Assembly: GCA_964420365.1 (NCBI GenBank)
Contig: CAYQTA010000069.1
Span: 1-64,000, forward strand
From: JAMOQA01 sp964420365
Lineage (GTDB): Bacteria; Acidobacteriota; Polarisedimenticolia; J045
Length of the DNA: 64,000 bases
Reading direction: 5' to 3'
A program made the position numbers and the translations under genes. Shown here in pieces: positions 1-8,934 of the stretch (positions are counted from its first letter, which is position 1; the number at the start of each line of letters is the position of its first letter). The notes below the pieces were generated by a model, which made no database searches, had not been told where the DNA came from, and saw only the letters and a list, made by a program, of their open reading frames with translations.

Positions 1-1796
1 TCCGGCGGGGTCACCTCCATCCCGTGGGGGCTGACCTCCCCGTAGACCCGCAGGGACGGGTCCCCGAAGATGTGCCAGGTCTTGTACATTCCCGGCCCCT
101 CGGACGGGTACTTCTCGATCATCGAGCACGACCCGGCGAAGTAGAGGGCGCCGACGGTGTGGTATGGGTGATCCGGGTCGGTCAGCAGCAGGTTGAACTC
201 GTCCTGCGCCTCCATCGGCGGCGACCAGTCCTGGCTGATCGACGAGCCGTAGAACGTGATCGCCCCGGTCGGCTTCCCGGTGGAGTCGTCCGTCGCCCGC
301 AGCCAGGCCTCGGCGAAGCACTTGTCGTACTTCTGGAACGCCCCGTTGAGGCAGGCGACCGAGAAGATGAACGGCAGCATGTCGTCGTTGACCAGCGCGT
401 CGACGTCCTCGACGTTGAACCCCGTCGTCGACCAGCTCCTCTCGTTCCCGTGCCCGCAGTAGTTGACGAGCCCGCGGCCGGCGTTGAGCGCGTTCGCCAC
501 CTGGGTGTCGGTCGCACCGGGATCGTAGATCTGGTCGACGAGCGTGTACCCGGCGCCGAGGAGCCAGTCGCGGATCTCGTCCATGTGTTCCCGGTCCGTC
601 TGGCCGTCGTCACCCGTTCCCTGGTCGGAGGCGATTCCCGTCGCCCGCATGAACCAGTCCTGGTGGATCGCGTCGAGGGAACCCTCGTAGTCGATCGTCC
701 GCCCGGTCTGGGTGTCGACCTCGTAGTCCCGCTGGGCGGAGAAGCGGCCGACCATGATGTCCGGGTAGTCGTCGTCCCCGGCGAGCAGCGCGTACGTCGG
801 GTCGCCCGGACCCTCGCGGCCCTTGTAGTTCACGGTCGGGCTGGCGACCTGGTCGATGTCCCCGACCAGGAGGACGAACGCGAGGTTCGTGCTGTCGTAC
901 CTCTGCTGGATGTACTGCTTGATCGAGTCCGGGTCGTTCCCGACCTCGCTGATTGGTACGACGTCGGTCGGGATTCCCATCGCCGACTTGTGCCCGGCGA
1001 AGCCGTCCATCCGGTCGACCCACGGGTCGTGGCAGAGGACCAGCATCGACCCGTCCTCGTCCATGTCCGGGTAGCGCGGGTCCTCGTCGGTCGCCGTTCG
1101 GGCCGGGTCGTGCGCCTCGAAGTTGACGAAGTGGGCCCGCATGAGCTCGCGGAACGCGCGCGAAGGCTTCCGGCCGGTGACGGCCCGGTCGATCACGTTG
1201 ATCTCCCCGGGCCCGGCATCCCGCAGCTCGACCCGGACGTGGGTGTAGATCCGCGTGACGCCCCGGGCCGGGTCGAAGACGAAGGGTGTGACGCGCACGG
1301 CGAGGCCACGCACGTCGCGCAGGATGTACGGCCGGCCGGTGGTCACGGGCGCGATCGGCCACGGTTGGCGGCCGCGGTAGACCGGGCCGAACTCCCAGGG
1401 CACCGTTGCCGGGTCGACGGTGCGGGGCAGGCTCCCCTTCGAGGGGACCGGCACCGCCTCGACCTCCGTCCAGCTCCGCTCGAGGACCCGGAGCGTCATC
1501 CTCCGGTCGTCCGGGATGATCACGCTGCGGGCGACCAGCGGAACCTCGGGGCTTCCCTTCTCGAGGAGCATTCCCTCGCCAGGAACGACGAACCGCACGT
1601 ACTCCCGGCCGTCGATCACCACGGTCTCCTGCCGGAAGTCGAGCAGGTCGAGGTCGAGGACGATCCGGTTCCCGTCGTCGAGGACCACACGGACGGCGAC
1701 CGCCTCGCTCCCCGCGGACGGGGCCGCGGGAACGACGGGCGAAAGGCACGAGACGACGACGAGGAAGAGGACGGTGATCGGGAACGACCGGCGCAC
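1..1796 (-). CDS. Secreted gingipain-like cysteine peptidase (family C25), 3' end outside the window
   Basis: The visible 598 residues begin at a GTG preceded by AAGGAG, followed by an N-terminal hydrophobic segment that looks like a signal peptide. Near residue 449 the sequence reads NYCGHGNE, and 33 residues later SVACLNGAF. These match the catalytic His and Cys motifs of gingipains, and the His449-Cys482 spacing of 33 equals that recalled for RgpB (211/244). The first 200 or so residues look like the C25 propeptide region. The visible end, with FGDPSLRVYGEV, matches the end of the catalytic domain. The remaining C-terminus, which could hold a sorting domain, lies beyond position 1. The protein probably acts outside the cell as an Arg- or Lys-type endopeptidase; the specificity cannot be read here. 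It is divergent from the ZIP gene. Confidence 0.9.
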   Translation of the reverse strand, partial: MRRSFPITVLFLVVVSCLSPVVPAAPSAGSEAVAVRVVLDDGNRIVLDLDLLDFRQETVVIDGREYVRFVVPGEGMLLEKGSPEVPLVARSVIIPDDRRMTLRVLERSWTEVEAVPVPSKGSLPRTVDPATVPWEFGPVYRGRQPWPIAPVTTGRPYILRDVRGLAVRVTPFVFDPARGVTRIYTHVRVELRDAGPGEINVIDRAVTGRKPSRAFRELMRAHFVNFEAHDPARTATDEDPRYPDMDEDGSMLVLCHDPWVDRMDGFAGHKSAMGIPTDVVPISEVGNDPDSIKQYIQQRYDSTNLAFVLLVGDIDQVASPTVNYKGREGPGDPTYALLAGDDDYPDIMVGRFSAQRDYEVDTQTGRTIDYEGSLDAIHQDWFMRATGIASDQGTGDDGQTDREHMDEIRDWLLGAGYTLVDQIYDPGATDTQVANALNAGRGLVNYCGHGNERSWSTTGFNVEDVDALVNDDMLPFIFSVACLNGAFQKYDKCFAEAWLRATDDSTGKPTGAITFYGSSISQDWSPPMEAQDEFNLLLTDPDHPYHTVGALYFAGSCSMIEKYPSEGPGMYKTWHIFGDPSLRVYGEVSPHGMEVTPP

Positions 1797-1872
1797 GACG
1801 ATTCTCCTTGCCCCCCGAGCGGACCGGGCGGCCTCCCCTCCGCCGGCACGAGTCAGCAGTTGCGGCCCGCGG

Positions 1873-1901
1873 AAAATAACACGGGCCGCCCGCCCTATCA
1901 G
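1873..1901 (-). promoter_or_regulatory. Candidate sigma-70-type promoter of the C25 peptidase gene
   Basis: On the minus strand, CTGATA (1901-1896) and TATTTT (1878-1873) are separated by 17 bases in an otherwise GC-rich gap. They lie about 77 bases upstream of the peptidase GTG. This is a consensus match only. Confidence 0.4.
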
Positions 1902-2020
1902 GTACGGGGACCCCGCCTGATTGCAAGGAAGTTCTTTCGCCCGGGAGCCGCTTCCCCGAACGGGGGCGGCCGGGTGTGGACGGCAACGGACGGGGTATCC
2001 TTCCCCGGAGGAGGAGACGG

Positions 2021-2833
2021 ATGCTCGAGTGGTTCGCCGGGCTCCACCCGGTCCTCCAGGCCCTGGTCGCCACCCTGTTCACCTGGGGCGTCACCGCCGC
2101 CGGGGCGGCGCTCGTCTTCCTGGTCGCGACGATGCGCCGCGGCGTGCTCAACGCCTCCCTGGGCTTCGCGGCGGGGGTCATGATCGCCGCGAGCTACTGG
2201 TCGCTCCTCGCCCCGGCGATCGAGATGAGCCGCGAGACGGGCGGCGTCCCCTGGCTCCCGGCGGCCGGGGGCTTCCTTCTCGGGGGCACCTTCCTCTGGG
2301 GGGTCGACCGGGTCCTGCCCCATCTCCACCTCGGGCTCCCCCGGGAGGATGCCGAGGGGATTCCCACGTCCTGGGAGCGGGCCGTGCTCCTCGTCCTCGC
2401 GATCACCCTGCACAACATCCCCGAGGGCCTCGCCGTGGGGGTCGCCTTCGGCGCCGTCCACGCGGGCCTTCCCTCCGCCACCCTGGGCGGGGCGATCGCC
2501 CTCGCCCTCGGGATCGGGATCCAGAACTTCCCCGAGGGAACGGCGGTCGCCGTGCCGCTCCGTGCCGAGGGGCTCTCCGCGGGCAGGAGCTTCTTCTACG
2601 GCCAGCTCTCCGGCGTCGTCGAACCGATCGCCGGCGTCCTCGGGGCGGCGGCGGTGCTGGCGATCCGGCCCCTCCTGCCCTGGGCGCTCGCCTTCGCCGC
2701 CGGTGCGATGATCTACGTCGTCGTCGAGGAGCTCATCCCGGAGGCGCAGCAGAAGGGAAGCACGGACATCTCCACGGCGGGACTGATGGCCGGCTTCACC
2801 GTGATGATGGTCCTCGACGTCGCCCTCGGCTGA
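2021..2833 (+). CDS. ZIP-family divalent metal transporter (ZIP11/GufA type)
   Basis: This 270-residue inner-membrane protein has about eight hydrophobic segments. It carries the paired metal-site motifs of the ZIP family: LHNIPEG in the fourth-helix region and QNFPEG in the next helix. The Gln in the second motif is typical of the GufA/ZIP11 branch. It probably moves zinc or related divalent cations into the cytoplasm. The ATG at 2021 was chosen over an upstream in-frame ATG at 1976 because GGAGGAGGAG sits just before it. A small Cys/His protein and a metal-efflux operon follow 54 bases downstream on the same strand, so this may be a metal-homeostasis unit with both import and export. Which metal it carries is not shown. 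Confidence 0.9.
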   Translation: MLEWFAGLHPVLQALVATLFTWGVTAAGAALVFLVATMRRGVLNASLGFAAGVMIAASYWSLLAPAIEMSRETGGVPWLPAAGGFLLGGTFLWGVDRVLPHLHLGLPREDAEGIPTSWERAVLLVLAITLHNIPEGLAVGVAFGAVHAGLPSATLGGAIALALGIGIQNFPEGTAVAVPLRAEGLSAGRSFFYGQLSGVVEPIAGVLGAAAVLAIRPLLPWALAFAAGAMIYVVVEELIPEAQQKGSTDISTAGLMAGFTVMMVLDVALG

Positions 2834-2887
2834 CGTACCGGTTGGTTTTCTGGCGGGCACCGCCGGCTCGCCCTACCCTTGCCCGTG

Positions 2888-3271
2888 ATGATGCCGATCG
2901 TTCTCCGGACGCGCGGCCCGGTCGTCGCGCTCGCCTCGGTGGCCCTCCTGCTGGCCGGCCTCATTTTCCCGGCGGCGGCGCCGGTGGTGTGCGTCGGCGA
3001 AGACCACAGGGCCGTGGAGGCCCTGCTCGACGGATGCTGTCCCGTCCCGGCTCCTCCCCGGGAAGGGGGCGCGATCGAGCCGGGTTGCGGCGCCTGCGTC
3101 GACCTGGTCGCCGCCTCGGCGCTGGCGGGCGGGAACGCCCCCGTCCTCGCGGGTGCCCTGTCGGCTCCCACGAAACCCGCCGTGAGCCCCGCACCCCCGG
3201 CCGCGGAGACCGCCACGGAGGTACGGGCTCCCGCCCTCGCCCTTCTCTCGACGGTCGTTCTGCGCTCCTGA
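2888..3271 (+). CDS. Small exported Cys/His protein at the head of the metal-efflux operon
   Basis: This 127-residue protein starts with a hydrophobic signal or anchor segment (about residues 8-32). It then has CVGEDHRAVE, a CC pair and CGACVDL, with an Ala/Pro-rich tail and a hydrophobic C-terminal stretch. Clustered Cys, His and acidic residues suggest periplasmic metal binding; this is inference. It lies 81 bases before the TolC-like gene. I recall unnamed proteins with a similar C-G-E/D-D-x-H pattern beside CzcCBA operons. The ATG at 2888 is adjacent to possible starts at GTG 2885 and TTG 2879, and no strong ribosome site settles the choice. Confidence 0.65.
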   Translation: MMPIVLRTRGPVVALASVALLLAGLIFPAAAPVVCVGEDHRAVEALLDGCCPVPAPPREGGAIEPGCGACVDLVAASALAGGNAPVLAGALSAPTKPAVSPAPPAAETATEVRAPALALLSTVVLRS

Positions 3272-3352
3272 TCCCTCGCGAACTCGTTGTCCCGTGAGTG
3301 CCCCGGTCCCGCGCCGGGGTCGTCGACAGCCCGTCCCGCGAGGATCGACCCG

Positions 3353-4627
3353 ATGCGCCATGCTCTCCGGGCAGCGCCTCCGGCGCTTGCCTTCCTGTTG
3401 ACGGCTTCCCTCCCGCTCGCCGCCTCCGGCCCCCTGCCCCCCCTGACGCTCGCCGAGGCGGAGGCCCGCGCCCTCGCCCGCAACCCGTCGCTTGCCGCCG
3501 CCGGGCTCGCGGTGCAGGCGGCAGGGGCCCGTGCACGCCAGGCCGGACGTCCACCCAATCCATTTCTCGAGCTCGAGGGAGAGAACTTCGGCGGCCTCGG
3601 GGGCCTGCGGGGCACCGGGGCCGCGGAGTGGACGATCTCTGTCACGCAGCCGATCCCCCTCGGGACCCGGCTTCGCGCCGCCCGGGAAGCGGGCGACCGG
3701 AACCGGGAACTCCTGGACCTGGAACGGGAGCGGTTTCGCCTCGACCTGCTCGCGCGCACCAGGGCCGCCTTCCACCGCGCGCGGATCGCCCGGGAACGGG
3801 TAGCGCTGGGCGAGGAGATGCTGCTTCTCGCCGAGGAGTTCGCCGAGACGGTTCGGCTCCGCGTGGAGGCGGGCCGTGCCGCTCCGGTGGAAGCGATCCG
3901 CGCGGGAATCGAGGTGACCCGTGCCCGCACGGCCCTGGCGCGGGCCCGGCGCGAACGCGCGGCCGCCCGCGCCAGCCTGGCCGCCTGCTGGGGAGCGACC
4001 GCCCCCGACTTCGGCGTCGTGGAAGGTTCACTGCCGGTCCCGCTGTCCCCGCCTCCCTGGACGGAAACCCTCGCTGCCCTCGCCTGTTCCCCTGATGCCC
4101 GGCTGCTGGCGGCGGCCCGGGAACGCGCCTCCGCGGTCTCGCGGCACGAGCGGGCGCGGGTCGTCCCCGACCTGGAACTCCGGGTGGGTCGTCGACGGCT
4201 CGCCGGGACGGGAGACGAGGGATTCGTCGCGACCCTGGGCCTCCCGCTGCCCCTCCTCGATCGCAACCGGGGGGCGCGGCGGGCCGCCGCCCTGGAAGAG
4301 ACGCGCGCGCGCCTCGCGGAGGAAGCCGGTCGCAGCGAACTGGTAGCGGCCCTGCGCGCCTCGTTCGAGCGACTTGCCGCCGCCGAGGAAGAACTCGCCG
4401 CGCTCCGGGAAGAGGTCGTCCCTGCGGCGGAGCGGGCGTTCCTCCTGGTCGAGACCGGTTACCGGGAGGGAAAGTTCGGTTTTCTCGAGGTTCTCGACGC
4501 ACGCCGCGACCTCGCCCTCGCCCGCTCCCTCTTCCTCGACACCGCTCTCGAGGTGCTCCTCGCCCGAACCGACCTCCAACGCCGTACCGCCGGCATGCCC
4601 GCGCTCGCCGGGGGAGAAGACCGATGA
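3353..4627 (+). CDS. TolC/CzcC-family outer-membrane efflux channel
   Basis: This 424-residue protein has a signal peptide (about 1-24) and two long alanine- and arginine-rich helical repeats. The start PLTLAEAEARALARNPSLAAA and the recurring amphipathic coiled stretches are the usual signature of outer-membrane efflux proteins, and the length is typical. It forms the trimeric exit duct of an RND pump. The ATG at 3353 is followed directly by the signal peptide. Its last four bases overlap the adaptor gene (ATGA), so the two are translationally coupled. Confidence 0.9.
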   Translation: MRHALRAAPPALAFLLTASLPLAASGPLPPLTLAEAEARALARNPSLAAAGLAVQAAGARARQAGRPPNPFLELEGENFGGLGGLRGTGAAEWTISVTQPIPLGTRLRAAREAGDRNRELLDLERERFRLDLLARTRAAFHRARIARERVALGEEMLLLAEEFAETVRLRVEAGRAAPVEAIRAGIEVTRARTALARARRERAAARASLAACWGATAPDFGVVEGSLPVPLSPPPWTETLAALACSPDARLLAAARERASAVSRHERARVVPDLELRVGRRRLAGTGDEGFVATLGLPLPLLDRNRGARRAAALEETRARLAEEAGRSELVAALRASFERLAAAEEELAALREEVVPAAERAFLLVETGYREGKFGFLEVLDARRDLALARSLFLDTALEVLLARTDLQRRTAGMPALAGGEDR

Positions 4628-5811
4628 CCGTCCGTATCGTTCTCCTGGCGCTCGCCCTGCTGCTCGCGGCTGCCTGCTCGGCCGAAAATGCCCCGGGACC
4701 CGGTCACGGGGACCCCGGTGATCACGGGACGGCCGGCCACGGGGCCGGGGCCGTCGTCCTCGCGCCCGGGGCCGCCGCCCGGGCGGGCCTCGAGGTCGCC
4801 GTCGCCGGCCCGGGTCCCATCGCCATCCGGCGGGACCTCCCCGGGGAGGTCCGGGCCAACGGCGACCGTCTCGCCCACGTGGCCCCGCGGGTCGGAGGAA
4901 TCGCCCGGGAAGTGCACGCGAGCCTCGGCGACCGGGTCCGCGCAGGCCAGGTCCTCGTGGTCCTGGAGAGCCGGGAGCTGGCCGAGGTGCGGGCGGGTTG
5001 GCTGGCGGCGCGGGCCCGGGTCGAACTGGCGCGGGAGACCTTCGCGCGCGAGGACAGGCTTCGCCGGCGGGGAGTGACCGCCGAGCAGGATTGGCTGGAC
5101 GCTCGCACCGCCCTGGCGGAGGCGGAGATAGAGCTGCGGGCCGCGCGGCAGGGTCTCCTGGCCCTCGGGGTGCCCCCGGGGGAGCTCGAGCGTCTTTCCT
5201 CTCTCCCCGAGGTCAACCTCGCGACGCTGAGGCTCGTCGCCCCTCTCCCGGGGGAAGTGATCGATCGCCACGTCACGGTCGGCGAGACGGTCGCCGCCCT
5301 GGCCCCGGTGTTCACGGTCGCCGACCTCTCGACCGTGTGGGTCGACCTCTCGGTCTACCCCGGGGACCTCGCCCACGTGTCTCCCGGCGCCCCGGTCGAG
5401 ATCGTGGGGCCCGGGGGGCGTCCCCGGGCCCGCGGCAGGATCTCGTTCATCTCCCCCCTGCTGGGCGAGGAGACGCGCACCGCGCTCGCCAGGGTCATCC
5501 TGCCGAACCGGGATGGCGCCTGGCGCCCGGGGACCTTCGTCACCGGGCGCGTGACCGTCGAGGACGCGGATGTTCCCGTCCGGGTGCCGCTCACCGCGCT
5601 CGTGTACCCGGAGGACGGGGGGGCCGCGCTGTTCATCGCCGAAGACGGGGGCCGGTTCACCCTCCGCCGGGTGACTCTCGGCCGCCGGGACGCACGCTGG
5701 GCCGAGGTGACGGCGGGCCTCGACCCGGGGGAGCGGTACGTCATCCGGGGAGGGTTCTCGCTGCTCGCGGAGACCGGGAAGGACGCCTTCGGCGATGGAC
5801 ACGGCCACTGA
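4624..5811 (+). CDS. RND efflux periplasmic adaptor (CusB/CzcB type lipoprotein)
   Basis: This 395-residue membrane-fusion protein has a lipoprotein signal peptide ending in LLAAAC, a short His/Gly-rich stretch (about residues 27-42), a barrel-sandwich region beginning around GIAREVHASLGDRVRAGQ, a helical hairpin, and beta-barrel and membrane-proximal domains. The C-terminus ends in GDGHGH. The His-rich ends suggest metal capture in the periplasm, as in CusB/CzcB homologues. It joins the inner-membrane pump to the outer-membrane channel. It lies 18 bases before the pump gene in the same operon. Confidence 0.9.
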   Translation: MTVRIVLLALALLLAAACSAENAPGPGHGDPGDHGTAGHGAGAVVLAPGAAARAGLEVAVAGPGPIAIRRDLPGEVRANGDRLAHVAPRVGGIAREVHASLGDRVRAGQVLVVLESRELAEVRAGWLAARARVELARETFAREDRLRRRGVTAEQDWLDARTALAEAEIELRAARQGLLALGVPPGELERLSSLPEVNLATLRLVAPLPGEVIDRHVTVGETVAALAPVFTVADLSTVWVDLSVYPGDLAHVSPGAPVEIVGPGGRPRARGRISFISPLLGEETRTALARVILPNRDGAWRPGTFVTGRVTVEDADVPVRVPLTALVYPEDGGAALFIAEDGGRFTLRRVTLGRRDARWAEVTAGLDPGERYVIRGGFSLLAETGKDAFGDGHGH

Positions 5812-5829
5812 CCGGGAAGGAGCGAGACG

Positions 5830-8800
5830 ATGAAGAACCTGCTGCGCCTCGGCGTCGAGAGTCGCCTCGTCGTCATCGCCCTTGCCCTCCTGCTGATGGC
5901 TGCCGGCTGGGCGAGCTGGCGACACCTGCCCATCGACGCGTTCCCGGACGTCTCGCCGAACCTGGTCCAGGTGTTCACGGTCACCGAGGGGCTCGCCCCC
6001 GAAGAGATCGAGACGTGGGTGACGTTTCCGATCGAGACCGCGATGAACGGCCTGCCCGGTGTCGCGAAGGTTCGCTCGGTCTCGAACTTCGGTCTCAGCG
6101 TGGTCAACGTGTACTTCCGCGACGACGTGGACCCCTGGTTCGCCCGGCAGCTCGTCGGGGAACGGCTGCAGGAGGCGCGGGAGCGGATCCCCGAGGGATT
6201 CGGCGATCCCCGGCTGGGCCCGATCTCCACCGGGATGGGCCTCGTGCTGTTCTACTACCTCGAGGACACGACCGGTCGCCGTACCCTCGAGGAGCTGCGC
6301 ACGATCCAGGACTGGGTGGTCAAGCTCCACCTGCAGCAGGTGCCGGGAGTCACGGAAGTCCTTGGAATCGGGGGCTGGGAGAAACAGGTTCACGTCGAGG
6401 TCGACCCGGATGCCCTGCTTCGCTACGACCTCACCCTCGGAGACGTGATCGAGGCGATCCGCGCGGGCAACCGGAACGTCGGCGCCCAGTTCATCGAGCG
6501 CAACGCGGAAGAGCTCGTCGTCCGGAGCGTGGGACTCGCCGCCGGGAAGGAGGACCTCGCGCGGATCGTTCTCCGCTCGGTGGACGGCACCCCGGTCTGG
6601 CTCGGCGACGTCGCCCGGATCCGTGTCGGCGGGGCCGTCCGACGCGGAGTCCAGACCCGCGATGGCATCGGGGAGGTGGTCGCCGGCCAGGTGATCAAGC
6701 TGTTCGGCGCCAATGCCTCCACCGTCATCTCGGCCGTCGAGAAACGGGTCGCGGAGATCAACCGGATCCTGCCGGAGGGAGTGCGCATCGTCCCCTACTA
6801 CGAGCAGAAGAGCCTCGTCGCGGCCGCCGTCCGGACGGTCGTGGACGCCCTCGTGCAGGGCATCGCTCTCGTCGTGCTCGTGCTCCTGGTTTTCATGGGC
6901 GGATGGCGCGCCAGCCTGGTGGTCGCCCTCTCCATTCCGTTCTCCGTCCTCGCCTCCTTCATCGGCATGCGGGCCCTGGGACTCTCGGCAAACCTGATGT
7001 CACTCGGGGGACTCGCGATCGCGATCGGCATGATGGTCGACGGCACGATCGTCATGGTGGAGAACGTGGACCGGGTCCTGCGCACGTCGCCGCCCGGAGA
7101 GGACCGGGGAACCGTCGTCGTGCGGGCCGGCGCGGAGGTGGCGCGACCGATCCTCTACACCGTGACGATCGTGGTGGTCGTCTTCCTGCCACTCTTCACG
7201 CTGCGCGGCGTGGAAGGGAAGACGTTCCGTCCGCTGGCGTGGACGTTCGCCCTCGCGATGCTCGGTTCTCTCGCGTGGGCGCTCCTCGTGGCGCCGGCGC
7301 TCTCCTCGCTGGTCCTGAGGCGTCCCTCCGCCGGCCGACGTTCCCCGGCAGACCGGCTGCTCGGGCTGCTGCGGGACGCATACGAACCGGTCGTGCGGTG
7401 GTTCGTCCGGCGCCGGTGGGCGGCGCCGTGCATGGCGGCCCTGCTGTTGTCCTGTGGTGCCGTGGTCGTTCCCTTCCTCGGGTCGGAGTTCACGCCGACC
7501 CTCCAGGAGGGCACGATCGTGGTCCGGCTGACCATGGCGCCATCCATCGCGCTCACGGAGTCGACGCGCGTCGCCCTTGCCGTGGAACGCCGGCTGCTGG
7601 AGCTCCCGGAGATCGAGTCGGTCGTCACCCGCATCGGCCGCGGAGAGGTCGGTGCTCACACCGACCCGGTCAACTCCGCCGAGATGTTCCTGTTGCTGGC
7701 CCCCCGCGACCGCTGGCGTGTCCCGGACCAGGAACGCCTCGAGGACCTGCTCCGCGAACACCTCGGCGAGATTCCCGGGATACTGGTCAATTTCACCCAG
7801 CCGATCGAGATGACCGTCGACGAACTGCTGGAAGGAGTGCGCGCCCAGCTCGCGGTCAAGGTGTTCGGCGAGGATCTCGCCACCCTCGAGCGAACGGCGG
7901 AGCAGATCGCGCGCCTGGTCCGGAGCATTCCCGGGGCGGCGGACGTCCAGGTCGATCGCCTGGCGGGCGCCCCGCAGCTTCTCCTGCGGGTCGACCGGGA
8001 GGCGGTGGCCCGGTGGGGCCTCGACGTGGAAACGGTCCAGGAGACGATCCGGGCCGCGGTCGGCGGCGCCGTCGTCGGCCAGGTCTTCGAGGGGATCCGG
8101 CGCTTCGACATCCTGGTCCGGTACCCGGAGGAGCGCCGGAATACGCCGGAGGCGATCGGCGGCATCCTCGTCCCCGGGCCGGGCGGGATGCGCGTTCCGC
8201 TCTCCGAGGTCGTGGAGATGCGCGAGGTGCGTGGGCCGCGCCAGGTGACCCGGGAAGGCGGTCAGCGGTTCGCCACCGTCCAGTGCAACGTCTCCGGGCG
8301 CGACATCGGGTCGTTCGTGGCCGAGGCGCAGCGTGCCATCGAGGAGCAGGTCGACCTTCCTCCGGGGTACCTGGTCACCTGGGGTGGCCAGTTCGAGCTC
8401 CAGCGACAGGCCAACCGTCGCCTCGCCCTCGTCGTGCCGGTCACGCTCCTTCTCGTCTTCCTGCTGCTCCATGCGGCCTTCCGGTCCACGCGGCGGACCC
8501 TCCTGGTCCTGGCCAACATCCCGTTGGCCCTCGTCGGCGGCGTGGTCGCCCTGGCCGTCTCCGGGCAGGTCCTGTCGGTCCCGGCGTCCGTCGGGTTCAT
8601 CTCCCTCTTCGGGATCGCCCTGGGCAACGGGATGGTGCTGCTGGCCTGCATGGACGACCTCGCCCGTGGCGGCCTTTGCCCCGCCGAGGCCGCGACGAGG
8701 GGAGCGCTCCTCCGCCTTCGCCCCGTGCTCCTGACGGCGACGACGACGGCCCTCGGCCTGGTGCCGCTCCTCGCGGCCACCGGTACCGGCAGCGAGGTTC

Positions 8801-8925
8801 AGCGGCCGCTGGCGACGGTCGTCCTCGGGGGGCTCGTCACGTCGACCGTCCTTACGCTGCTGGTGCTCCCTGCGCTGTACCCGCGGATCGTCGCCCGAGG
8901 GTGGCGGGACCCCGGGTCACGTTGA
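5830..8925 (+). CDS. Heavy-metal RND efflux pump (CusA/CzcA family)
   Basis: This 1031-residue proton-driven transporter shows the RND plan of two six-helix halves and two large periplasmic loops. The helix-4 signature GMMVDGTIVMVEN places Asp404 and Glu411 in the proton-relay positions. The preceding AIAI replaces the extra Asp of Zn/Co/Cd-type CzcA pumps and resembles CusA-type Cu/Ag pumps. The substrate is therefore more likely monovalent copper or silver, although the CusA methionine relay cannot be confirmed by eye. GAGACG and GGAAGGAG precede the ATG. The gene ends 9 bases before the convergent hydrolase gene. Confidence 0.92.
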   Translation: MKNLLRLGVESRLVVIALALLLMAAGWASWRHLPIDAFPDVSPNLVQVFTVTEGLAPEEIETWVTFPIETAMNGLPGVAKVRSVSNFGLSVVNVYFRDDVDPWFARQLVGERLQEARERIPEGFGDPRLGPISTGMGLVLFYYLEDTTGRRTLEELRTIQDWVVKLHLQQVPGVTEVLGIGGWEKQVHVEVDPDALLRYDLTLGDVIEAIRAGNRNVGAQFIERNAEELVVRSVGLAAGKEDLARIVLRSVDGTPVWLGDVARIRVGGAVRRGVQTRDGIGEVVAGQVIKLFGANASTVISAVEKRVAEINRILPEGVRIVPYYEQKSLVAAAVRTVVDALVQGIALVVLVLLVFMGGWRASLVVALSIPFSVLASFIGMRALGLSANLMSLGGLAIAIGMMVDGTIVMVENVDRVLRTSPPGEDRGTVVVRAGAEVARPILYTVTIVVVVFLPLFTLRGVEGKTFRPLAWTFALAMLGSLAWALLVAPALSSLVLRRPSAGRRSPADRLLGLLRDAYEPVVRWFVRRRWAAPCMAALLLSCGAVVVPFLGSEFTPTLQEGTIVVRLTMAPSIALTESTRVALAVERRLLELPEIESVVTRIGRGEVGAHTDPVNSAEMFLLLAPRDRWRVPDQERLEDLLREHLGEIPGILVNFTQPIEMTVDELLEGVRAQLAVKVFGEDLATLERTAEQIARLVRSIPGAADVQVDRLAGAPQLLLRVDREAVARWGLDVETVQETIRAAVGGAVVGQVFEGIRRFDILVRYPEERRNTPEAIGGILVPGPGGMRVPLSEVVEMREVRGPRQVTREGGQRFATVQCNVSGRDIGSFVAEAQRAIEEQVDLPPGYLVTWGGQFELQRQANRRLALVVPVTLLLVFLLLHAAFRSTRRTLLVLANIPLALVGGVVALAVSGQVLSVPASVGFISLFGIALGNGMVLLACMDDLARGGLCPAEAATRGALLRLRPVLLTATTTALGLVPLLAATGTGSEVQRPLATVVLGGLVTSTVLTLLVLPALYPRIVARGWRDPGSR

Positions 8926-8934
8926 TGGCCGTCC

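Noticed and set aside
24..2183. 719-codon plus-strand open frame over the C25 peptidase
   Set aside because: Its protein is Arg/Val/Asp-rich low-complexity sequence, antisense to a gene with clear catalytic motifs; a GC-bias artefact.
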